A DNA stretch of 64,000 nucleotides from Fen-178 sp049516835 (GCA_049516835.1 JBEKSR010000006.1:1-64000), one strand, 5' to 3'; positions 23,405 through 33,679 are shown, counted from the stretch's first letter. Program-made: numbers and translations. Notes: generated by a model not told the origin, from the sequence alone.

Positions 23405-26400
23405 CTATAGCAGTTCCCTGATCTGCTCCGCGATCTTCTTGATGGGTTTTGAGTCGAGGCCGCCGCGCTCGTCGTCCTCCGACGTGAAGAGATTCACGTC
23501 GACGACGAACCCCGCTTGTTCGTAGTCCTTCTTCCGCCTTTCCCAGCCCTTTCGGTAATCCTCCCGGCTCATCATGCCGAGATGCTCCCAAACAATCCGG
23601 TCCCCAGCAGGGTCTGTGAAGGAGAAATCGGGATGGATGGGCGGCGCTCCTTCTTTGAGCTCCAGCGCCTGCTCGTATTCGTACTGGACGCCCAGATGGA
23701 AGAGCATGTTGGCAATCACCAGTTCTGACTTGCTGCGCACCAAGTGCCCCTTCTCCGTCGTGTGAATCAGGTGCTCGGCGTACGGGATCTGGTCCATCCG
23801 CTCACGAACCACGGCCGCGAACAGATTCGTGTTCCTTCTCGCGGTGTCCGATTTGTCGCGGAAGTCGTTGAGCCGTGAAGCCGTCTGTCCTTCGACCAGC
23901 AGCACCATCTGCTTTCGAGACCGCGTCAAAGCCGTGTAAAGCAGCTCTCGGGTCAGGTTGAAGCAGTGCTGCGGGACGACGACAAGCACCATCTCAAAGT
24001 CGCTGCCCTGCGCCTTATGGACGGTCAGGGCGTATGCGAGCTCTAGCGGGCCACTACCGTCATCGAAATCGCGCCACGAGTAACCAAAGGTCATGGAGCG
24101 GCGCCCAGCGAAGACGACGTTCAGAAAGTCTTTCACCTTGGCTGGGTTGACGACCCCGACCTCACCATTGGCCAGGTAAACATCCTCTTCAACAGCCCGT
24201 GTCAACCAGTTGTATCCGTTGCGGTATTCGTTCCAGACCTGGATCACCTTGTCGCGTGCCACAATCTCTTCGTCGCCAAGGCGGGTCGTTCTCCATTTGC
24301 CATTACCGACCCTTGCCATCTGCAGTTCGGCTGCACGGAAGTGGTGCTGGACCCACCGGTTCAATTCATGGACGCCATGGGAATGCATCCGAACGGGGGA
24401 CAGGATCTGGAACCTCTCGGCTCCGTCTGGCCTCTCAACCTCCACCCACCCCTTTTCCCCGATGCCCAGAGCCAGGTTGAAGCGAGCGATATCCGTCTCT
24501 GAGGTCAGCGCCAGGTGTTTCTGGAGCTGGCCAAGGATCTCTCGGTGCAGTTCCTCCGGCGTCTTCCAGAAGCAGACCTCCAGGTCGTTCAACTTCTTGC
24601 CGTTTTCCAGGTCCACGAGGATTCGATCCGCATCAACTAGCGATGGGCCGGACGCGAACAACGCCGCTAACCGGAGAGCGTCCGATGGGCCGCCGGCCGC
24701 GGCGCGTACTTCCACCGTCAGCTCCGCGAGAGCTGCGGCGAGGGCCTTGGTCTGTTCGTCCTTACTTTCGCTGCATTGGCGAAGAAAACCCACGAGGTCC
24801 GCAAACGGTCGCCCAGGACCGATTGGGGGAAGCTGGTTCGGGTCTCCCACCAGGATGATTCGCTGGACGTGAGCCTGGTCCAGCGCCTCAAACACTGCCA
24901 GAAGATCGTCGATGGTCAGCATCGAGCACTCGTCGATAACCACCGTCTTCTCGACTCTGTAAGGCTTGCCTTTCTCGGGGTCCTTCGGTTGGAAAAGGAC
25001 GCGCTGTCTCTCGGCGTCGTATCGCGTCCGCTGATTCAAGAACTGCGCGACTGTCTGCGCGTCGGCGCCGGTGGCGCGGCCGAGGCGGACACGGGCTTTC
25101 CCGGTGGGCGCGAGGAGGAGAATACGCTGGCGGCCCAGAGTCCCACTCCGGAAGAGCGCTCCCATGACAGATGTTTTTCCGGTGCCCGCTTTGCCCACCA
25201 GCACCGTAAGCTTGCGCTCTACCAGCCTCGCAACCGCCTGCGACTGTTCCGCGAGCGCGGCAAGATGCCGCGGATTCTTGCTGTCAACCGTGCCTCCGGA
25301 ATCGTCGATTGCCTTTACCAGCAGCTTCTGCCATGGCTCCGGAATGCCCTCCAGCGGTTTTGCGCAGCGCTGCCGGAGGATCTTGCTGAGCCGTTCTTCG
25401 CGGCGCTTCATTTCCGTGAGTTGAACCGCAGAAATCTGCTCACTGCCACCCGGCCGCTTCGGAACGTCGAGAACCTCGACAGTTCCCGTCAAATTCTCCC
25501 GGTGCGCCCGAAGCCAATCTCCGCTGATTTCGCAGGCTGCCGAGAGGGGCAGCCGGTTCACCCTATCAATCGCCTCGGCAGCACTGAGGAGCGCGTCACC
25601 ATTGTCGCCGGCGCGTCTTAGAACCGCCACAAGGCCCGCCCGGACACGCCGGAAATCGGCGGGCGAATCCACGCCGGAAGGCTTCGGGACCGGGTGCTTT
25701 GCAGCGATTGTAGGATCAGGCATTAGTCCCTGATCAATCGTGCCAATGGTCACGGGCAGCTCGCCGGCGCCGCCGAGATCGTCTTCCGCGATTCTGTAAG
25801 GGTTGGCCACCACCTCGGCGTCTGAAACCGGTTTTGCCGTTGCCCGGCTTCTGTCGCGCTCGTTAAACCAGCGTTTGGCCTGCTTCGGAGCCAGGTCGAA
25901 ACGCGAGAGTAGCTTGAGCAGCGCGCGCCGCTCCTCGGTGAGGTTCGCCCAGAGAGGGCGGACGGCATCGAGATCCGCTTTGTACGCCGCGCTTGGAGGC
26001 TTCTTCTTCCCTCGAAGAACTCCATCCAAAACAGGCCAGGGATCGTCACTTGCACCATACGCTTCCTGCGCGCGAAGGTCGAGGCACAGGGCTGTGCCCA
26101 GCCGCAGACCAAGAGCTTCGAGCGCGGACCCGACGCCGGGGAAGGCGCCCCGATCCCGCCAGGCCGCGCTGATCTGGGCATTCAGCCACTCCTCCCGCTT
26201 TGCCCAGGGGCCTCTTGCAATCCCGTGCGCCTTAATCCGGCGAACCGATTGGAGGCAGCTTTTTAAGGTAGTGAGGGCCACACTTGGCTTCACCAGTTCG
26301 GAAGCGTAGGAGAAATCACGTTGATGCTCCTCGTTGGCGGCGACAACGATCTCTTGCAGCAGCGCAGCCCGGCGGTCGTCTTCCTTCTCGTCGCCGGTCG

Positions 26401-27121
26401 GTTCCAGATAATCGTGGTAGGGGAGGAGGAATCCTTCGTGACCATTCGGACGGACCGAGTGCCGGATCAATCGATCCCACATGGGGTACGAGTCGCGCCT
26501 CGAGCTCTCGTACCGCCGCAGTTGATCGATCTTCGTGAGGCGGCCAATGCCAACGATTAGACGCGCGATCTGCTCACCGACGGGGTGCCCGGCTTTGCAG
26601 TAGAACAGAACGAGGGGCTCCCCTTCGTGAAGGCGTTTATCGAAAAACAGCTCGACCAGCGCCTCCTGGCGTGCGCGCCCAAACACCCAGCTAGTAGGAA
26701 ATGGCGGCTCCTCGTCTGGAGGGAGCTGCTCCGAAAGACTCTCTTGAATCGCCTTCTGGCTGCCTTTCAACAGCCACCAGAAAGGAACTGCAAAGGTGGA
26801 ATAGGGGGGGACCGGGACGCTGGTCGGTTTCAGGTGGCCATGCGTTGAAGATGCCGTCGGGATGTCCTTGTACGGATGCTCGAAGAGGCGGACCCACTCC
26901 TTCTCGTTCATGAAGGCGCCGGACTCGGCCTTGCACGGTGGAAGTTCGGTAGCTGCCAGTGTAGAAAAGCTACAACCGCTGAGGACCTGCTCCTTCTCCG
27001 GAACCTTCTCTTGACGGATGCGGTCGAGGGACGCGCAGAACGCGTTCTCGCAGGGCGAGTGGCACACGGAGCCGTTCCAACGGCTATCGTGCCATGCGAC
27101 GCGGAGTGAGAGATGAAACAT
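23405..27121 (-). CDS. RecD-like SF1 helicase with C-terminal PD-(D/E)XK-type nuclease
   Basis: A large protein of up to 1238 residues, third gene of the SNF2-methylase-helicase operon. The first 600 residues are not recognised. The SF1B helicase core follows: Walker A VGKAGTGKTS (about 643-651), Walker B VVIDECSML (about 730), VGDPNQLPPIG, and the UvrD_C_2/RecD motif ALTVHKAQGSDF (about 1030) with LLYTALTRSR. The C-terminus has SKSELVIANML, PDFSF (about 1164) and VWEHLGM (about 1177), the spacing of a PD-(D/E)XK nuclease. The true start may be the Met of MNEKEWVRLF (about residue 71), since the earlier part is Cys/Ser-rich and atypical. Role is likely DNA translocation and cleavage in defence (inference). 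Confidence 0.85.
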   Translation of the reverse strand: MFHLSLRVAWHDSRWNGSVCHSPCENAFCASLDRIRQEKVPEKEQVLSGCSFSTLAATELPPCKAESGAFMNEKEWVRLFEHPYKDIPTASSTHGHLKPTSVPVPPYSTFAVPFWWLLKGSQKAIQESLSEQLPPDEEPPFPTSWVFGRARQEALVELFFDKRLHEGEPLVLFYCKAGHPVGEQIARLIVGIGRLTKIDQLRRYESSRRDSYPMWDRLIRHSVRPNGHEGFLLPYHDYLEPTGDEKEDDRRAALLQEIVVAANEEHQRDFSYASELVKPSVALTTLKSCLQSVRRIKAHGIARGPWAKREEWLNAQISAAWRDRGAFPGVGSALEALGLRLGTALCLDLRAQEAYGASDDPWPVLDGVLRGKKKPPSAAYKADLDAVRPLWANLTEERRALLKLLSRFDLAPKQAKRWFNERDRSRATAKPVSDAEVVANPYRIAEDDLGGAGELPVTIGTIDQGLMPDPTIAAKHPVPKPSGVDSPADFRRVRAGLVAVLRRAGDNGDALLSAAEAIDRVNRLPLSAACEISGDWLRAHRENLTGTVEVLDVPKRPGGSEQISAVQLTEMKRREERLSKILRQRCAKPLEGIPEPWQKLLVKAIDDSGGTVDSKNPRHLAALAEQSQAVARLVERKLTVLVGKAGTGKTSVMGALFRSGTLGRQRILLLAPTGKARVRLGRATGADAQTVAQFLNQRTRYDAERQRVLFQPKDPEKGKPYRVEKTVVIDECSMLTIDDLLAVFEALDQAHVQRIILVGDPNQLPPIGPGRPFADLVGFLRQCSESKDEQTKALAAALAELTVEVRAAAGGPSDALRLAALFASGPSLVDADRILVDLENGKKLNDLEVCFWKTPEELHREILGQLQKHLALTSETDIARFNLALGIGEKGWVEVERPDGAERFQILSPVRMHSHGVHELNRWVQHHFRAAELQMARVGNGKWRTTRLGDEEIVARDKVIQVWNEYRNGYNWLTRAVEEDVYLANGEVGVVNPAKVKDFLNVVFAGRRSMTFGYSWRDFDDGSGPLELAYALTVHKAQGSDFEMVLVVVPQHCFNLTRELLYTALTRSRKQMVLLVEGQTASRLNDFRDKSDTARRNTNLFAAVVRERMDQIPYAEHLIHTTEKGHLVRSKSELVIANMLFHLGVQYEYEQALELKEGAPPIHPDFSFTDPAGDRIVWEHLGMMSREDYRKGWERRKKDYEQAGFVVDVNLFTSEDDERGGLDSKPIKKIAEQIRELL

Positions 27122-27132
27122 GAGGATTCGCC

Positions 27133-30100
27133 TCAGGCCCCTACGCTTCCGACAAGGGGCCAGCCCCCGTGCTGATCGATTACCTTGTCGATCTCCTTCA
27201 TCAAGCGGATGGTTTCGGAGATGGCGATGACGATGCGGTGGTAGTGCTCAATGTCGTCCTTCGAGAGGGTGCGGCCCTTCCGGTCTTTGAGCCACTTCTC
27301 GCAGACCTGATAGCCGCCCACTTGGAAGTTCCATACCGCCTCCGGCACGCCGGCAAAGCCATTGGTTTGCTCCTTGTCAACCCAGACCGTGCCACGGGAC
27401 CACGATACCTTCTCTACTTCGGGACCTGGGCTCCCTACGAAGCGGGTGAGGCGTTTGTCCAGTTTCGGCGATTCCATGAGGTGCAGCGCTACGAGTTCGC
27501 CGCCCATGCCGGCCAAGGCAAGGAAGAGCTCCAGGTCTCCGGTCAACGGCAGGCGCGGAAAATCTATCTTCAGGAATTCTGCGTAGCGGTTCCGGTATCC
27601 GGGACTGTGGAGGACCGCGTAGATGTAATGGAAAACGTCTTCTGGCGTCAGTTCGGACGGCAGCCCCGTAGTCCCGTTTTGTTGCAGGCCTAATTCGTCC
27701 GCGAGCGAAAGCAAAAACTGCTGGCTGAAGTTTGTTCGCGCGTCCATCTGGAGATCCGAAGTCGCTGGACGAAGATAAAGGGGGAAAACAAAAGCGTTGT
27801 TGGAGGTCTTGGATGAGAGCAGGATCACTTCAGAAAGGGTATTGCTCACCAATACGTGGTGAAAGTTCTCACCCTTCGTCATCCTGGACGTTATTAGCGC
27901 GAGATTCTTGCCACCGACCATGTGCTGCATGACGGGCCATGCCATGCCCCAAATCAGAGACTCGTGGTAAAAGACGTGGCGCACGTCGAACGGCCTATAC
28001 AGCACACGCCGGACGCATTGGCGGAGATCCTTCACGCCCGCAATCCGGGCACGCGCACGACTGATGTTCCAGCCCTTCTTTATGGGGATGCCAAGGGCGG
28101 TACAGGTGGCACTGTCGTCGAGCCGGGAATCACGAAATGCCTTTGCCCGCTCTATGATCGGTCCGGGCGAGAAATCCAAGACGTACGAGTCGCGGGCCGT
28201 AATCATGCCAATGCTATACAGGGGAAAAATCTCCGTCACCCGCGGCCACCGGGTGTATTCGCGGGCTCCGTGCTGGGAAATCGCACGGAAATGGAATTGA
28301 TCCGGCTCGCAGGTGATGTCCTGCCAGTGGTGGCTCCCGCAAGTGCGCGAGAGCAGGAACGGATACTTCTGAGCCTCTCTACTACCCCAGAGATCACTTT
28401 TCCGAATCTGGTTGTCTGTAACGGCCCTGGTGCCTTTCACGCCAACGCAAATGGCGACGCCGGCATCCTTGATATCGAACACGTTTTGGTCATCCGACCC
28501 ATCTGGAGCCCTCTCGCCACGATTTACGTTTCCGTGAAGGTCCAGAACCCAGATGCGTATGAAGCTGGCAAGCAGTGATCTGCGCACACCGCGAAGTGTT
28601 GGATTATCAATGAATCCGTGGTTGCAGATCATCCCGCAGATTCCTGTGCCGGTGTTGGCTAGACGATCCTCCGCGAACGCGAGGAACTTGATGTAATCGT
28701 CCTGAAGATTTTTCTCGAGTTGCAGCGCGCCCCGTTCGTTTAGTCGGACACCATCGATGAACTTGAATCTTGTGACCAATTGCCGTGCCTGATCAGTGAG
28801 GTTTGCGGATAACCCTGAATACGGCGGATTCCCTACAACGACGGTGAATCGTTGGTAACGTTTTATGGCGTTGACGGCCTGGGCCTCGTGGGCGAGAGCG
28901 GGTGCCAATTCCTCAAACTCCTGCTGCTTCTTATCGTCGCTCGGGGGTTCCAGGCTATTCGTCAGGTAGATGCGGGCGCGCGCGTCGATACCGAACCGGT
29001 ACCCGGTCTCATAGAGCTTCAGACCAAGTTTCATGTGGGCGATGGCATACGGAGCCATCATCAATTCGTAGCCGTGAATACGTGGAAGGAGATGCTTGGG
29101 GACGTAGGTGTTCCAGGCGGCATGCCGTTGCGCTTCGTCAAGGCCTTGGTTCTTCCACTTGGTGACAAGCGTGCGATGGATGACGTCGATGATCTCGACT
29201 AGGAACGTGGCGGTACCGACTGCGGGATCAAGGACAACCACGAACGGATCAGAGGGCTTGACACGCGGGGGGACCGTCAGGCCGGGATGCTTTGCGACCA
29301 TCTCGCCCCAGGTAACCGTCGAGGCCAAGCCGTCCTCGATGCCGAAGTCCGTCTGCAACAGTTCGTGCACGCTGCGCACGATAAATGAGACAACTGGACG
29401 CGGGGTGTAAAAAACGCCGCGCTGCGCGCGCTTCTTCGGGTCGTACTCCTTCAGGAACAGTTCGTAGAAGTGAACGACCGGGTCCTCCTGGGGGTTCTTG
29501 TCGCCGAAGTCCCGAAGGACCGCCTCCATGTCGGCATCACGGAGGGCTTGAACCACGTCGTTGATGCCCAGTTCGTCGAAGTCAATCGACCCCTTGCGCC
29601 CACCCACCGTTAGGAACTGCGACAGAAGGTCTTGCAGAAACGGGTTTGTCACAGGGACCATGTCCCTTATGTTCTCCGCAACCAAGCCCATGGGTCTGGA
29701 GACACGGGCGGAGAGCAGGCCATAGGTGATGGTCTGCGCGTACATATCAGCAAAGTCGTCCTCGGATAGGTCGTGTATCAGCGCTTCGCGGAAAGCGGTC
29801 ATGAGCTTGCGGACCGGCCCCTTGTCCGATTCGATGGCCAGTACCCGGTTGACACGCTTCCGAATTGCGGCGGCGAGCTCGGCCATTCGAACCGCCAAGT
29901 CTCGGGAAGTCGTGATTACCTCACGGTATTTGAGGGTAAACGCGCCGGACCACCTTTGTCGCCATGCCGTTGCATCGCTCGCGTCCCGCGGCCACCGGAG
30001 CTTCTCCCGGAGAACCTCATCAGCGTGGGCCAGATGGAGGACTGTGTCCTCGTCGTCCCAACCCAGAACCCGGAGAGTCGGCAGATCTCCGTTCTCCTCA

Positions 30101-30522
30101 TCCTCAAAGAAGTTGGCGAGAGTGATATCGCGATGGTCGGCCTCACCATACGCGGAGATGAACAACAGGTCGTGGCGCTGCCATGCCGCCTGCTGTGACT
30201 TGTTCGCGGACTGGCGCTTCTTGATCACGAGCGCGCGGAGAATTCGGCGGAGAACGACCACCGGCAGCCGTTTGGGCTCGAAATTCACGAAGAAGATTCC
30301 CCACGGCTGGCCGCTGGTGAGGGGGCGGAGCTGCTTGATCTCCTTGACCTTCACCGCGGACTTCGCGTCGAGACCGAGTTCCTCCGCCTCGTAGTCGAAG
30401 GTCAGGTCGTCAAAGTCATCAGATTCTATGGGCCAGTCCAACTCGTCCCTGAGGTACTTGACCAGAGAGGGGAAAGTCTTGATCGCACGGAGACGATCCG
30501 CTTCAGCGATACTCACGGCCAC
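27133..30522 (-). CDS. N6-adenine DNA methyltransferase, type ISP/Eco57I-like
   Basis: A 1129-residue DNA methylase, middle gene of the operon. Motif I is VLDPAVGTATFLVEII (about residue 431) and motif IV is VVGNPPYSG (about 561), the gamma-class adenine methylase pair; the KKRAQRGVFYTPRPVVSFIVRSV segment before them is typical of this class. The C-terminal part contains DVFHYIYAVLHSPGYRNRYAEFLK, the target-recognition-side domain of type ISP and related enzymes, also seen in the partial gene at the window end. There is no helicase or Mrr-type nuclease fused here; those activities are in the flanking genes. It starts five bases after the SNF2 gene and ends 11 bases before the RecD-like gene. 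Confidence 0.9.
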   Translation of the reverse strand: MAVSIAEADRLRAIKTFPSLVKYLRDELDWPIESDDFDDLTFDYEAEELGLDAKSAVKVKEIKQLRPLTSGQPWGIFFVNFEPKRLPVVVLRRILRALVIKKRQSANKSQQAAWQRHDLLFISAYGEADHRDITLANFFEDEENGDLPTLRVLGWDDEDTVLHLAHADEVLREKLRWPRDASDATAWRQRWSGAFTLKYREVITTSRDLAVRMAELAAAIRKRVNRVLAIESDKGPVRKLMTAFREALIHDLSEDDFADMYAQTITYGLLSARVSRPMGLVAENIRDMVPVTNPFLQDLLSQFLTVGGRKGSIDFDELGINDVVQALRDADMEAVLRDFGDKNPQEDPVVHFYELFLKEYDPKKRAQRGVFYTPRPVVSFIVRSVHELLQTDFGIEDGLASTVTWGEMVAKHPGLTVPPRVKPSDPFVVVLDPAVGTATFLVEIIDVIHRTLVTKWKNQGLDEAQRHAAWNTYVPKHLLPRIHGYELMMAPYAIAHMKLGLKLYETGYRFGIDARARIYLTNSLEPPSDDKKQQEFEELAPALAHEAQAVNAIKRYQRFTVVVGNPPYSGLSANLTDQARQLVTRFKFIDGVRLNERGALQLEKNLQDDYIKFLAFAEDRLANTGTGICGMICNHGFIDNPTLRGVRRSLLASFIRIWVLDLHGNVNRGERAPDGSDDQNVFDIKDAGVAICVGVKGTRAVTDNQIRKSDLWGSREAQKYPFLLSRTCGSHHWQDITCEPDQFHFRAISQHGAREYTRWPRVTEIFPLYSIGMITARDSYVLDFSPGPIIERAKAFRDSRLDDSATCTALGIPIKKGWNISRARARIAGVKDLRQCVRRVLYRPFDVRHVFYHESLIWGMAWPVMQHMVGGKNLALITSRMTKGENFHHVLVSNTLSEVILLSSKTSNNAFVFPLYLRPATSDLQMDARTNFSQQFLLSLADELGLQQNGTTGLPSELTPEDVFHYIYAVLHSPGYRNRYAEFLKIDFPRLPLTGDLELFLALAGMGGELVALHLMESPKLDKRLTRFVGSPGPEVEKVSWSRGTVWVDKEQTNGFAGVPEAVWNFQVGGYQVCEKWLKDRKGRTLSKDDIEHYHRIVIAISETIRLMKEIDKVIDQHGGWPLVGSVGA

Positions 30523-30526
30523 TCCT

Positions 30527-33500
30527 TTAGCTCAGTTCCATCCAGGCCCTGAGCTTTGGCTTGACTCCGATGGGAGCCTGAACCTGTTTCAGGTACGTGT
30601 TCTTAATGTGCTTCTCTACCTTCACCCGGATCTCGGAGAGGGTCGTCTGTTCCAGCGCCTGCCGCCTTGGGGTCTCGGGAGTTGAGCGAATGAACTGGAT
30701 GATCTCAGCCGGCTCCTGGACAATCTTCTCGTTAGCCAGGTCAAACAGGTACCAACCGGTCTGCCCGGCTTCTTCGGTCCAGTCCTCGGCTGTCTGGCCG
30801 TCTTTCTGCTTGATGGCGGCCGGCGGAGCTGGGAGCGCGTAACAGAAGAAGACGGCTCGGCTCGGCTCCTTCGGATGGGCCTTTCCGCTGAAGACCCGCC
30901 CCGGCAAAGCGTTCAGGCGGGCTTCCAACCCAGGGTCCTGCTGCACGAGCTGCTGGTACTCCAGGTGCATTTCTTCCAGCTTCGTGGTGGTTCCCTCGTA
31001 GCCCTGGTTGAACTCCTTAAGGGCCGCAAAGTCATCATCAGGGCGCAGCAGCCGCTTCCCTTCAATGCCGAAAACCTTCGAGATGCGAAGCGTCTTGTTC
31101 GAGACGCGCTTATAGAGCTTCAGAAGGTCGTCCAACTCCGCCGGCGGCAGGAAATTCCAGTAGGCCACCGTGCCCCGAATGCCCTCTTGATCGGGATGGT
31201 CGGCAAGCAGACGTTCTTCGATCTCGGGATTCATGCGCCGGTCGACACGACCGATGCGCTGCATCAGCCGCACAGGGTTCCAATGAAGATCGTAATTGAT
31301 GAGGCGGGTCGCATCCTGAAGGTTCAGGCCCTCGGAGAGCACGTCCGTCGAAATCAGAATCCTCGTCTCCTCCAATTTGGCGGCCTGGAGTTCCGCGCTT
31401 GAGCTGCCGTTGTAGTAAGGCGCGAACTGCAAGATCACATGGCCGCGGTCGCGTCCCACGGCGCTATCCACTTCGTCCACGCCCTGGATTCCCTCGAAGT
31501 CGAGGCGCCGTTTCAAGTACCGCGCGGTGGCCATGTACTCCGTGAAGATGAGCGCCTTCTGCCGCTTGAGGACGGAATCGGTCTTCAGCAGCTTGACCAG
31601 CGCTTCGAGCTTGTCGTCGTGTTCTGGCTTGAACTTCTCCAGCTCTTTCAGAAAATCGACTATTTCGTCGAGATCGTCAAAAGTCTCAGATAGGATTTGC
31701 TCAACCTCGTATTCTTCGGGGGGAAGCGCCTCCGCCCGGTCGACCATTTCTTCACTGACCAGGTCGTCTTCCGTCTCGCCGTCCTCCGGGAAGAGATCGC
31801 GGCGCCGTGAAGCGGCATACGCCAGAATGTCGGCGTTCTTTCGCTGCCACCGCTCCAGCCTGTTCCGTTGGAAGCTGCTCGTGCTGTTCTTGTCCGCGAA
31901 CGCCAGAAGCTTCTGAAGCAGCGACACGCAGGATTGCTCGAATGCGTACGCCGAGCTTTCGAAGCGCTTCAGGAATTGCACTCGGATTAACGCTACAACC
32001 TGTTTCTGGCGGCCCGCTTCCCACTCCTCGACGAGTTCCGGATTCTTCGAAAAGGCTAAGGGATTATACATCGCCAGCGAGAAAAGCGGATTTTTCTTTG
32101 CGAAGGCGGCGTCGATCATTGTGAGCAGCTTTCCGTAAGTCTTCTTCACGGAATAGCCAGCCACTTGCGGCGGTTGCCGGTTAGGGAACATCGTCAGCTT
32201 CCCGCCTTCCTGAAGCTGGCTGGTCTTGACGTAGGCTCTGCTACGCTGCACCACCAACGCGCGGAAGAGCTCGTCTTTTTGGAGGATCTCCTCGGCCTCT
32301 TTGGCGTCGATAACCGGGCCGGACCCCTTGTTCGGTCCGGTCAGCGCCTCTAATGCCTTCTCCATCTTTCGAAAGTGGCCGGGAAGAGAGTGAATTCCCA
32401 GGGGCGCGTCCTTGAAATAACCGGGTTCCTTCTGCGTGAACAGCTCCATCATGTGCTGGAGGTCCAGCAGGCTGTTGTTGACGGGCGTCGCGGTGAGCAG
32501 GAAAACCGTCTTGCCCGCGCAGATCTCCGACATTACGCGGTAACGCGACGGCGCCAGATCACCTTCGCCCTTGATTCCGGGATTGCGGAAATGGTGGGCC
32601 TCGTCGACGATGACGACCTCGGCGTCCTCCCGCGCCCGCTGCACGTCCCGCTGGATGTGTGGGCTCTTCCGGGTGAGGTCGGTGTGATTCAGGATCAAAA
32701 GGTTGCCGAAGGCCCCGTCGACCTTGGGCAGACGTCTCCGCAATTCGGCTCCCCACACCGGTTCGCGCGCGGCCTTGGGAACGAAGAGCGCCACTTTCTT
32801 GCGGTCGTGGTTTACCAACCGGTCGATGAGCATGAGCCCAATGAAGGTCTTGCCTAAGCCAACGCCGTCGCAGAGGAACGCCCCATGGTGGTTCTCCGCG
32901 ATCTTCATCAGCGCTTGGTAGCCTTCCTTCTGGTACCGGTCAAGAACGGGGTACACCCTGGAGGAGTTCGTTTCCCACTCGCCCGCAGTCATCTCGTGGC
33001 CCTTGAAGTATTCCTGGAGGGACTTGGCGTAAACTTCGAAGGGCGAATACTCCCGGACGTGGCGGTCAACGACGGCGGCGACCGCGGGTGTGATGTCCTC
33101 GGCTTGCTCCCAATAGTGCTCGAACCACTGCTGGAGGGTTTCGACCTCACGGCGAATCTGGATGTTCAACTCAACGTTGGTGGTCAGCCCACATTTGGTG
33201 AAGTTGCTGGAACCGACCAGGGCGGCCGAGCCGACGACGGCGAGCTTGGCGTGGGTAATGTAGGCCTTGGCGTGGAATTTCTCCTTGGCATACACCCGGC
33301 ACTCGATTTGCCGGCTGGCGAGAGCCGAGACAATGGCGGGGACGCCTTTCAGAAAATCGTTCTGCTCCTTCTCCTTCTCGATGCTTTGGTCAAGCTGCCC
33401 GGTTATTGACGTTTTCAAGGCTTCGAGAAGGGCCAGACGGGTGCGCTTGGTGGTCTCGGAACCCATCAGGATGCGGATTTTGTCGAGCTTCTGCCATGCG

Positions 33501-33679
33501 CCGTCGAGTTCGAGCAGCGCGCCGATTTCGAAGAACCCCGTGGCGATGTCAAACGCAGTGGAGATCTGCGCCCATTCCTGGAGGTAGCGGAGGCCCTTCC
33601 ATTCTGTGTCGCTGTTGTCGACGATGAAGAGGTCGCCGCCGGCCCGGGGGCCTCCCTCGGGTTTTGGGTCTTGATCCAT
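30527..33679 (-). CDS. SNF2-family helicase with N-terminal PLD-type nuclease domain
   Basis: A 1050-residue protein and first gene of the operon. The N-terminal 200 residues are a phospholipase D-type domain with one HKD motif: KFHAKAYI (about 134-141) followed by GSSNFT. SF2 motifs follow: Walker A CDGVGLGKT (about 270-278), DEAH box VIVDEAHHFRN (about 356), LTATPVNN, then helicase C domain KALIFTEYMATARYL, ISTDVLSEGLNLQ and QRIGRVDRR (about 810). Such PLD-SNF2 proteins occur in defence islands and DISARM-like contexts. It would translocate on DNA and cut it, or remodel it for the other two proteins. The promoter was not resolved in the AT-poor 33680-33750 stretch. Confidence 0.9.
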   Translation of the reverse strand: MDQDPKPEGGPRAGGDLFIVDNSDTEWKGLRYLQEWAQISTAFDIATGFFEIGALLELDGAWQKLDKIRILMGSETTKRTRLALLEALKTSITGQLDQSIEKEKEQNDFLKGVPAIVSALASRQIECRVYAKEKFHAKAYITHAKLAVVGSAALVGSSNFTKCGLTTNVELNIQIRREVETLQQWFEHYWEQAEDITPAVAAVVDRHVREYSPFEVYAKSLQEYFKGHEMTAGEWETNSSRVYPVLDRYQKEGYQALMKIAENHHGAFLCDGVGLGKTFIGLMLIDRLVNHDRKKVALFVPKAAREPVWGAELRRRLPKVDGAFGNLLILNHTDLTRKSPHIQRDVQRAREDAEVVIVDEAHHFRNPGIKGEGDLAPSRYRVMSEICAGKTVFLLTATPVNNSLLDLQHMMELFTQKEPGYFKDAPLGIHSLPGHFRKMEKALEALTGPNKGSGPVIDAKEAEEILQKDELFRALVVQRSRAYVKTSQLQEGGKLTMFPNRQPPQVAGYSVKKTYGKLLTMIDAAFAKKNPLFSLAMYNPLAFSKNPELVEEWEAGRQKQVVALIRVQFLKRFESSAYAFEQSCVSLLQKLLAFADKNSTSSFQRNRLERWQRKNADILAYAASRRRDLFPEDGETEDDLVSEEMVDRAEALPPEEYEVEQILSETFDDLDEIVDFLKELEKFKPEHDDKLEALVKLLKTDSVLKRQKALIFTEYMATARYLKRRLDFEGIQGVDEVDSAVGRDRGHVILQFAPYYNGSSSAELQAAKLEETRILISTDVLSEGLNLQDATRLINYDLHWNPVRLMQRIGRVDRRMNPEIEERLLADHPDQEGIRGTVAYWNFLPPAELDDLLKLYKRVSNKTLRISKVFGIEGKRLLRPDDDFAALKEFNQGYEGTTTKLEEMHLEYQQLVQQDPGLEARLNALPGRVFSGKAHPKEPSRAVFFCYALPAPPAAIKQKDGQTAEDWTEEAGQTGWYLFDLANEKIVQEPAEIIQFIRSTPETPRRQALEQTTLSEIRVKVEKHIKNTYLKQVQAPIGVKPKLRAWMELS

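Noticed and set aside
23405..33679. BREX or DISARM system
   Set aside because: No PglZ, BrxC or BrxL and no DrmA/DrmB signature; only the methylase and SNF2/PLD components overlap in type.
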